Source: Lophium mytilinum (taxonomy: Eukaryota; Ascomycota; Dothideomycetes; Mytilinidiales; Mytilinidiaceae). Taken from it: 64,000 nt of DNA. Positions 57,067 through 64,000 of this stretch are shown here, one piece after another. A model generated the notes under the pieces. It did not search any database. It saw nothing but the letters and a program-made list of their open reading frames with translations, and was not told where the DNA came from. Each line of letters opens with the position of its first letter. Positions within the stretch are counted from its first letter, which is position 1. Location of the stretch: assembly GCA_010093605.1 (NCBI GenBank), contig MU004187.1:1976830-2040829 (forward strand), read 5' to 3'. The position numbers and the translations under genes are program-made.

Positions 57067-59198
57067 AATGATTGAAAAGTTTGATGAATTGGAAGGTTTT
57101 GAAAGGCTTGGGGTTCAGTGTGCGAAGTGGATTGAATTTGGATGAGATGAGATTCTAATGTGTACTTCTCTGGAGTCTTTATACCATCTTCGCAGGTATT
57201 TTCGATGCCGGAAAAGAGTCATCCTGTCTGTAAAGCAGCCGGCAAAAGATGAAGACTCTCATCGGCTCGTCATACATGCACCCAGGCCACTACATCGCTG
57301 CACACCGCATCACACTATTTGCCAATCCTAGCGTACCGGAGCGCTTCCAAAGGAAATTTTAAGAGAGTCGACGTCGTGGACAAGCGCCCACGTTCCAATC
57401 GACAGGGTTACTACAGCTACCTGTGCGCATATTAACATCGATGGCTGCGTTGGTAGGCTATGAATTGATGCCAGACGGGAAGTCCACGAAGTATAATCGC
57501 GGATCTGGAGTCGATCTCGATCTACCCATGAGCCTAAATTAACCCAGATCCACCACAAATCCAGGAACCCTGGCCCGGCGTGGAACTAAGGGCGGTGAGC
57601 GCTACGGAGAACGCCCGCGGAGTAAGAGGAGTGTTTTGGTTACTTAAAATGATGTCTAGCTCGCTATAGAGATATCGCAAATATAGCCTCTCAGTCTCTG
57701 GCGTATTTGTTTGTATCATTCGTAGACTCTTCCCGCATTGGCTTTCAGAGCCAAGATCCATGAGTAGCATGACGGTACCTTTGGATGATTGAACTGTACG
57801 CAGACAAATAGCGCCGCATTAGTGCATTCTGTATGTTGACATCAGAGCTACACGGACGTGACGTGAAAATGATTCACCGCGTTCACTGACACGCAGTCAC
57901 GGGGGCCAGCCCGATCTAGAGAGCCGCCTAGTTCCCCCTAACCATCCGCCACTTATTGGCGGGTTTCTCACCGTTCTCTTCTGACTCTATCTAGTAGCTA
58001 ATCCATGACGTGGTATACATGCTACTACTTTCTAGGGAATGTAAAGTGTTTAATGCCGCATGTGAACGGTGACTCCTTTTTGAATCTGAGGATCTATCAA
58101 ATCAGGCATGCGGAGCCAAATTATCGCAGGTCAGTGTGAAGATTGCCTAGACGACTTGGGGACTCGTCTGTGAACGTTGAGAGAAGGCGCTCGTCCCGTG
58201 CGTTAGCCTGACACACTCTGTGAACTGCCATACTCCTTTTCTATCATTTGGAGAACGCATATGCAACTCGCTACGAACTATTCTCTAGATCGAACTGTCT
58301 GCTTTTGTCAGATGGTGCCCTCGAACGTTGTAGGTAGGTGGCTAAGTACGTGCCAAGACCAGGCTCACATGCTCCCTATGTCCTGCTTTCGCTCCTTCTC
58401 CCGTCTAACCTTCACACCATGCCGAATTTCTTAGATGAAAATGCCCCTCGTGCCTCACATGCACCGACTGCTGCCACCACGATACTCTTCTTTGGCGCTC
58501 ATCACTCCGCTTACAGCTCGGGCCGTTATGCGCACTCTGACTTCCCCGCTTGCTGGTCAGCCGTCTGCGCCGCGTGCCTTGCAGCATGCATCCATCGCCG
58601 CCTCACAGCCACTCACCACCACCCGACTTCTAGAAAACCGTTGAAAGCTCTGCTGTATCACCTCTTTCTGTCTTTTCTCCACTCGAATTACTGTTTAGAC
58701 CACACCCCACATTCCTTAAGTCGTCCGACCCATGACGCAACGCTTCGCTGTTCAATCTATTCGCTGACCAGGGAGAGCCTACAACATTCTCTTAAATCGC
58801 CATATAACCGCCTGAAGATAGAAGTTATTCCGTAGGTAGTCCTTGTTGAAACAGTTCACACAGGGGAATGGTGGTGTAGGGACTGGGCTGTCATGTGCAT
58901 CTAGCTTGCCTATACTCCTCTGAATCCTGTTCTGCCACCTCTCTACCATGCAAGCGCGGGAATTGACATGCACCAAAGTAGGATTCACCACATCTATCAG
59001 CGGGGCTAGTATCGCCATTACGACTGCAAAATGGCACCAAGTGTTGTCACGGCGCAGGCTATCCTCGGTTCACCTAGAAATGCATCCGTGGTTGCCAGCT
59101 TGGCTGCCACCGCCATATTAAGGCCACATATAGAACCAACCTCGTGTCTCCAGCTCCCTTTCCTTCAAGCTTCTGCATGTCTTTTTGAAAAGCTGACC
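57067..59198. other. Gene-poor stretch upstream of con-6 and alpha-galactosidase
   Basis: The longest gap in the window, about 2.1 kb, between divergent genes. ORFs 57534-57770 (-) and 58338-58835 (+) have no domain, signal peptide or good start. CreA-like SYGGGG sites occur at 58705-58710 (minus) and 59000-59005 (plus), upstream of the alpha-galactosidase gene, in line with carbon repression, but such sites are common by chance. Confidence 0.4.
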
Positions 59199-60918
59199 AT
59201 GAAGATGATCTCCCTATTTGTTCTATTACTGTCTGCGTTGTCACCGAGTCCGATTACGGCTCTTGTCCGCCCTCTCGATGTTGGCAAACTACCAGCACTG
59301 GGCTGGAACTCTTGGAATGCGTTTAACTGCGACATCAATGAGACCAAATTCCTTGTCGCGGCAAACAAGTTGGTCGATCTCGGCCTCAAGGACGTCGGCT
59401 ACAACTACGTCAACATTGACGACTGCTGGCAAGTCAAAGACAAGCGAAACGAAACGACTGGACGCATGATCCCAGACCCCGACAAGTTCCCAGATGGCAT
59501 CAAAGGCACGTCCGACAAAATCCACGCCCTGGGCTTGAAAATTGGCATCTACAGCAGCGCCGGCACCAAGACGTGTGCTGGCTACGTTGCTAGTATCGGC
59601 AACGAATTAATCGACGCAACTACTTTCGCCGACTGGGGAATCGACTACCTGAAATACGACAACTGCAACGTCCCTGCCGAATGGGCCGACGAATGCGACG
59701 CTTGTGTGCCCGATTCTTGGGCGAGCCATTTTCGGCCAATCAAAAACGGAACATGTGCGTATAGTGTGCTCCATATATCTGTCGTCTTTCGGAATTCACT
59801 GCCTGTGCTGTTCTGAAGCCTCTTTCAAAATCGCGAGCACTAGATCCTATATGCGTTCGTGTACTCCTATCCGAGGTGGAACAGCATATCTATCGGTGCT
59901 ACAAATGATGACCTTCCGTTCGATTGAAAGCTTCAAACCTTGTCGCGAGAGTTTAATCTATGGAGGTTAGGTCTACAGAGACCGATGGCAAATGAATACA
60001 CTAAATCAAAGCACCTGCTAACCCCTCTTAGGCACCGACAAAACCGGCCTATGCCCTGACGGGTACGACTTCCACAAGTCCAACACCGCCGAAAGATTCC
60101 GCATCATGGGCGATGCGCTGAAAAAGCAAAACCGCACGATTCTCTACAGTCTTTGCGAGTGGGGCGAGGCTAATCCGTAAGTGACCTTACAATATATACC
60201 TAGTCCCATTTATCAATACGCACTAACGCATACTGGCACCCGCAGACAACAATGGGGCAACGACACCGCCGCCTCCTGGCGCATGTCCGGCGACATCTCC
60301 CCCAGCTGGAGCCGCATTGTCGAAATTCTCAACGAGAACTCCTTCTACCTCAACTACGTCGACTTTTGGGGCCACGCCGACCCGGACATGCTGGAAGTCG
60401 GCAACGGCGATCTCACGCCCGCCGAAACCCGCTCCCACTTCGCTCTCTGGGCCGCCATGAAGTCCCCTCTCCTCATTGGCACCGCCCTCGACAAGCTCTC
60501 CGACGCCAATGTTGCAATCCTGAAGAACAAGCACCTTCTCGCCTTCAACCAGGACGCCGTCGTCGGCAAGCCAGCTATGCCATACAAGTGGGGCACGAAC
60601 CCGGACTGGACCTTCAATGCGACGTGGCCTGCGGAGTTCTGGGCGGGGGATAGCCAGGCAGGCGTCTTGGTCCTCTTGTTCAATCCAGCTGGAGAGACCG
60701 TAGAGAAGTTCGCGAACTTCACGGAGATTCCAGGCGTGACAGCGGGTGAGATGTATGAGGTGGTGGATATCTGGACAGATACGAAGCTGGGCTGCTTTGG
60801 GGGCGGGGTCGTGGCGCATGTGGACAGTCATGATACCGCTGGGTTCTTGCTCAAAAAGGGGTGTGGGTATGGGTATGGATACAAGCGTGGGAAGAGGTCG
60901 AGTAGAATTTGGAGCTAG
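59199..60918 (+). CDS. Secreted alpha-galactosidase, GH27
   Basis: Hydrolyses terminal alpha-1,6-galactose from raffinose-type sugars and galactomannan, outside the cell. Exons 59199-59754, 60032-60176, 60246-60918; 457 residues. The signal peptide is [21 protein letters not shown]; the mature protein starts near [23 protein letters not shown]27 motifs: [24 protein letters not shown], nucleophile Asp in [27 protein letters not shown] and acid/base Asp in SWRMSGDI, then [21 protein letters not shown] beta-sandwich C-terminal domain follows, ending in a Gly/Tyr and Lys/Arg tail. Intron 1 is 278 nt, the longest in the window, yet the frame closes. An upstream in-frame start at 59031 would bury the signal peptide, so 59199 is preferred. 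Confidence 0.94.
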
Positions 60919-61500
60919 ACTAAGATTCGGTGATAGACGGGTAGTCTAGAGACTAGGAGGGTTAATACACTAGAAAGTGCTCATCTTTCTCCAGATTTGT
61001 GTAATCCTCTTGAAGTGTGGAAGCAGTGATAAGCTGTTTAGTGTACACAAAACTGCTGGCAAGACACTGTAGTTTTGTTTCTCATGCTAATGCCGAAGTG
61101 GTAACTCTTTATTAGAAGAAGCTCTACACATACTAACCAGCAGCACATAGAAAGACCAAACTCCTCCGCGCGAGAGACCAGGTAGAGGATCCCCAGAATG
61201 TATTTCTTTGCCAATGCAATACCGCACATTGCGTATCGCAGATAGATGCGCTTGAAGTCATCGCATATCATCTCACTCTGCCACTTCCAGGCACTGCATT
61301 AAAGCCGTCTGCGCAGACTCAAAGACATCTAAGGATGGCAAACCCCTTAATCTTTCAACAGCAAAGAAATTAGAGCCCATTGGAAACCAGAGAACTACAC
61401 ATCCCCCTTCATCATTAATAATCCACAAATCTCTTCAACTTCCAAAGCACCACCCCACCTCCCCATGAAGACCCAGGTGCCCATTTCTTCATCCGTTTCA
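60919..61500. other. Intergenic between convergent genes
   Basis: 3' flanks of the alpha-galactosidase gene and the small gene at 61501-61897. AT-leaning; nothing recognised. Confidence 0.4.
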
Positions 61501-61897
61501 CTAGTTCCCACTCCCCTGCGCAGGCTTGAATGCTTTGATCCTCTGCTCCATATACTTCGGGTCTAATAACGGCGACGGCATCGCGTATGGATTGAACTCC
61601 GTCACTGCACTATCATCAAAGACCATTTCGACCAATATAAGTTTTTCTGGACTCACCTTTGAACTTTCGCTTGTTAGGTGAGGAGACAACGGGCAGGTCG
61701 CTCTGCACAGTTGCGGATTGCGTGGACGAAGTTGACGAGAGTGGGGTGGTGGGTTTGTGCAGGGGGGATTTAGAGAGGAGGGGGCGGGAGGATTTGGGCT
61801 TGGGGTTTTTGTCGATGGGAAGCATGACGGTGTCCGAAGAGGTAGTTTGGATTGCTGGTTTCTGTATATAGAGGGCACGAAACAGGATAGGTGACAT
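61501..61897 (-). CDS. Small protein of unknown function
   Basis: Exons complement(61657-61897) and (61501-61604), 52-nt intron with GTGAGT donor and TGCAG acceptor; the frame closes at 114 residues. The first 75 residues are Ser/Thr/Pro-rich and disordered, with PNKRKFK at the end. The second exon encodes a compact, conserved-looking motif, TEFNPYAMPSPLLDPKYMEQ followed by RIKAFKPAQ. No signal peptide or membrane helix. I do not recognise a named family. A competing unspliced frame of 145 codons (61501-61938) shares only the C-terminal exon and runs through the intron in another N-terminal frame. Start at 61897; Met25 (MLPIDKN) is an alternative. Confidence 0.65.
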
Positions 61898-62129
61898 AGT
61901 TGTGCATTGAAATAGGTGGCTGGTAGATTAAGCTCCACTTTGCGTGTGATAGGAAATACGCAGGCTGTGACCTAGGAAGCACCACTTAATTTCTACGCGA
62001 GACGCGTAAACGCGTCCCACCTCAACCCAATGAACGTAATTGACACTACTTCGTATCGTGAGGTTCCGTCCTATCGTACAATTCAAATCCTCCAGCTGTC
62101 CTCAATTGCACTTTATCCAACCAAACACC

Positions 62130-63437
62130 ATGCCGCTCCAACCATGCACAATCTGCAACGCCCCAAACGCTAACCTCTGCGGCCGCTGCAAATCAACCGC
62201 CTACTGCTCAACCGAATGCCAGCAAGCCGACTGGTTCATCCACCGCAAACTCTGCCGCTTCTTCTCCAAATTCCTCACTCCCCCCGGCCCCAACTTCCGC
62301 CGCGCCATCTTCTTCCCAACCGCCTTCCAATCCGGCGGGCCCCGCCTCACATGGGTTGAAATAACCCCCGGCAGCGCCACGCAGACGGGCTACGACAGGC
62401 CGCTCTATGATGACCTGCTTAAAATTATTCCAAGCGAGTCAAACTCCCTCGGTCGGGGCACTACCATGGTCTACGGCAACCGCCTCCGAGCGGGTCGCAA
62501 CGCCCATGCGATCGAACTAACATACCGCGACGTCCCCGTCGAGATACCAGAAAACGCCAGTATCGCGATGGTCGGCGGCAGTGGCTGGGAGCCGTGGTAC
62601 GGGCCGCATATCGCCATGGCGAAGGCGGGGACGCCGCCCTACGACCCGCCGCATTACCAGCACATTACGCTCGTCGACTTCCGCGATGTGGTGGACTACT
62701 ATGCGTTCTATCTGCCGGGCCATGGGAGTGTGTCGAATAGGGAGACGGATGGCGGCCCGCCGGTTGCACGCAGTATGTTCGCGTCGGCGACGGGGAAGGT
62801 GAAGGGCGTGCGGGTGAATTGTCGAGGTGATCGGGAGGTCTGTGGACGGGCGCAGTTTGAGGTTGTGGATGTGTCGCGGAGGCATCCGTTGTTCAATGTC
62901 GAGAGCGATGATCCGTCTGATGTGACGGACTGCTTAGAGGACGGGGGTGTGGGGGTGGTGCGGAGCCTGGGTGCGAAGCCTTACCCGCCTGATGCTGCGT
63001 GGAAGGGCACGGAAGCGTTGCGAGAGAACGCCGTCATCGACGCCTTGTTTGTGGGACTGCAACCCAAGGAACCAGAGGACGAAGGATGGGCATGCCTTTG
63101 GGGCGAGCCGCGGTTCCGAGGAAAAGGCAGCTTCTTGGTTGTTGCTCGCGACAAGCAAGACCTCGCGATCGAGGAGGTCGAGGACTTATACAACTTCAGT
63201 CGGGACTGTATCCTTCCGTATATTCCTCGTCCTCATCTAGGGGATAGTGAGCAAGAACGCGCTATTCGCAAGGAAATACAGGACCCAACTTTGATCAAGT
63301 TGTCGACAGAGGCGAGGATAACACTGCGCGTCCGCAAAGCTTTTCGTGAGAAGATTACATATAAGGCGTTTGCTAAGTATTTAGATAGTGATTATGAGGA
63401 CTCGGACGAAGAAGAAGATTCGGATGAAGATGAATGA
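62130..63437 (+). CDS. MYND zinc-finger protein
   Basis: Single exon, 435 residues from ATG 62130 (context ACACCATGCCG; the frame is open further upstream to 62040 but without conserved sequence). An N-terminal MYND finger, residues 5-43, shows CTICNAPNANLCGRCKSTAY, then CSTECQQADWFIHRKLC, with all eight Cys/His ligands. The rest is an uncharacterised fungal domain containing NASIAMVGGSGWEPWYGPHI and HITLVDFRDVVDYYAFYLPG. A helical region and a very acidic end follow (SDYEDSDEEEDSDEDE). MYND fingers bind proline-rich peptides; the role here is unknown. Codon endings shift from C to G along the gene. Confidence 0.9.
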   Translation: MPLQPCTICNAPNANLCGRCKSTAYCSTECQQADWFIHRKLCRFFSKFLTPPGPNFRRAIFFPTAFQSGGPRLTWVEITPGSATQTGYDRPLYDDLLKIIPSESNSLGRGTTMVYGNRLRAGRNAHAIELTYRDVPVEIPENASIAMVGGSGWEPWYGPHIAMAKAGTPPYDPPHYQHITLVDFRDVVDYYAFYLPGHGSVSNRETDGGPPVARSMFASATGKVKGVRVNCRGDREVCGRAQFEVVDVSRRHPLFNVESDDPSDVTDCLEDGGVGVVRSLGAKPYPPDAAWKGTEALRENAVIDALFVGLQPKEPEDEGWACLWGEPRFRGKGSFLVVARDKQDLAIEEVEDLYNFSRDCILPYIPRPHLGDSEQERAIRKEIQDPTLIKLSTEARITLRVRKAFREKITYKAFAKYLDSDYEDSDEEEDSDEDE

Positions 63438-64000
63438 AAAGGTTGGAGATAAGAGGGAAGATAGATATCGAAGTTTCGGCGCAAAGTGCTGTACGGTTCG
63501 CATGATTCCAAATTAGATCACAGGCGTTGTCTCGTTTACATCATGAGTAAACTAGCATTTTCGTACATAGGAGCTGAAGAGACGACTTCTATCACGAGGT
63601 GTGAATGGCGGAATTGATCGTAACGTTATGAACATGAGCGAATTTTCCCTCGGTCACTTCAACGATACAAGCCAACCTCAGGCGATCAGCTCGTGGCTAC
63701 TTCATGCAGGTGTCCGCATGCCTCGCGCCTTGCACATTGGAGTAACGCCGGATGAGCCGAGCCATGACAGAGACAGGCTTCTGTTCCACCATACGACCTG
63801 TAATCGCGAGAAGGTGTCACCGGTGAGTCTTCAATCGAATCATTGTAGCCAAGGAGCATTCCTGTAATAAGGTGCATTCCAATATATGCATCCTGCAAAC
63901 AAGGGTTCAGCTTGACCACATGGACACAGCCCTATGGACCTGTCTCCAGGCTGCCGTCTTCCAGCCCTGGGGTACACATGTCGGTCCTCCAGCTAATGAA
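63438..64000. other. 3' flank of MYND gene to window end
   Basis: No gene I can support. An open frame at 63628-63831 is followed by a GTGAGT that could be a donor, so the first exon of a gene running off the window is possible but unproven. Confidence 0.3.

Noticed and set aside
58338-58835. 165-codon frame in the con-6 / alpha-galactosidase gap
   Set aside because: Opens at a GTG, has no recognised domain, and the His/Ser/Leu mix is typical of CT-rich noncoding DNA.
60223-60831. 202-codon open frame antisense to the alpha-galactosidase
   Set aside because: Mirror of the GH27 coding sequence; no start context or domain.
1-64000. Transposons, LTR or virus-like elements, RIP-degraded islands
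   Set aside because: No reverse transcriptase, transposase, capsid or integrase-like frame, no long terminal or inverted repeats and no strongly AT-depleted or AT-rich island were seen by eye.

Overview
The window is nuclear DNA of a filamentous ascomycete (Pezizomycotina; a Dothideomycete would fit, but I infer that only from gene style). The evidence is genes interrupted by many introns of about 45-100 nt with GT..AG ends and CTAAC-like branch sites, a con-6 conidiation gene, a family-15 mannosyltransferase, a Rts1/ParA-type PP2A subunit, DUF3433 and DUF2235 proteins, and an intron-containing elongator tRNA-Met. I see no transposon, virus-like element, CRISPR array or clear RIP-degraded tract.

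Layout. 1-2194 (+): Met12-type methylenetetrahydrofolate reductase, missing only its N-terminus. 2738-3562 (+): secreted repeat protein with dibasic sites. 3909-5290 (-): unknown helical protein. 6219-6323: tRNA-Met(CAT) with intron. 7214-8623 (-): single-pass membrane protein. 9484-11918 (+): Hsp70-like ATPase. 12452-14027 (-): splicing factor SF3a60/Prp9. 14600-15957 (+): GT15 mannosyltransferase. 16546-17313 (-): cytochrome c oxidase subunit VI. 18089-19279 (-): ELO fatty acid elongase. 20462-23267 (-): PP2A B56 subunit. 24078-26218 (+): TFIIIC subunit Tfc1. 26637-30758 (+): FGAM synthase Ade6. 31842-32962 (+): zinc-type-ADH/enoyl reductase-like oxidoreductase. 33859-45516 (+): Tra1, the largest gene. 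46199-47409 (+): 2OG-Fe(II) oxygenase. 47530-49383 (-): DUF3433 membrane protein. 50444-52307 (+): DUF2235 hydrolase. 53338-55714 (-): Mcm5. 55938-56469 (+): proteasome assembly chaperone Pac4-like. 56691-57066 (-): Con-6. 59199-60918 (+): GH27 alpha-galactosidase. 61501-61897 (-): small unknown protein. 62130-63437 (+): MYND-finger protein.

These are mostly single-copy housekeeping genes (one-carbon and purine metabolism, splicing, Pol III and SAGA/NuA4 transcription, replication licensing, respiration, sphingolipid acyl chains). Folate one-carbon units from the reductase's pathway also feed purine synthesis, but the genes are far apart and I do not read them as a cluster. Faster-evolving genes lie between them: the secreted repeat protein, the unknown helical and membrane proteins, the Hsp70-like ATPase, the DUF3433/DUF2235 pair, the oxygenase, the alpha-galactosidase and the MYND protein. 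There is no biosynthetic or defence cluster. Several pairs share divergent promoters: SF3a60/GT15, parA/TFC1, DUF3433/DUF2235, MCM5/PAC4, and the small unknown gene/MYND gene.

No dramatic new system is visible. The best leads are the Kex2-style repeat precursor at 2738, introns of length 3n without stops in three genes, a 116-codon ORF ending two bases before the Tra1 start, the anticodon-pairing tRNA intron, and a recurring switch from C-ending to G-ending codons along several genes. Exon coordinates come from reading splice signals and checking that the reading frame closes; all were done by eye.
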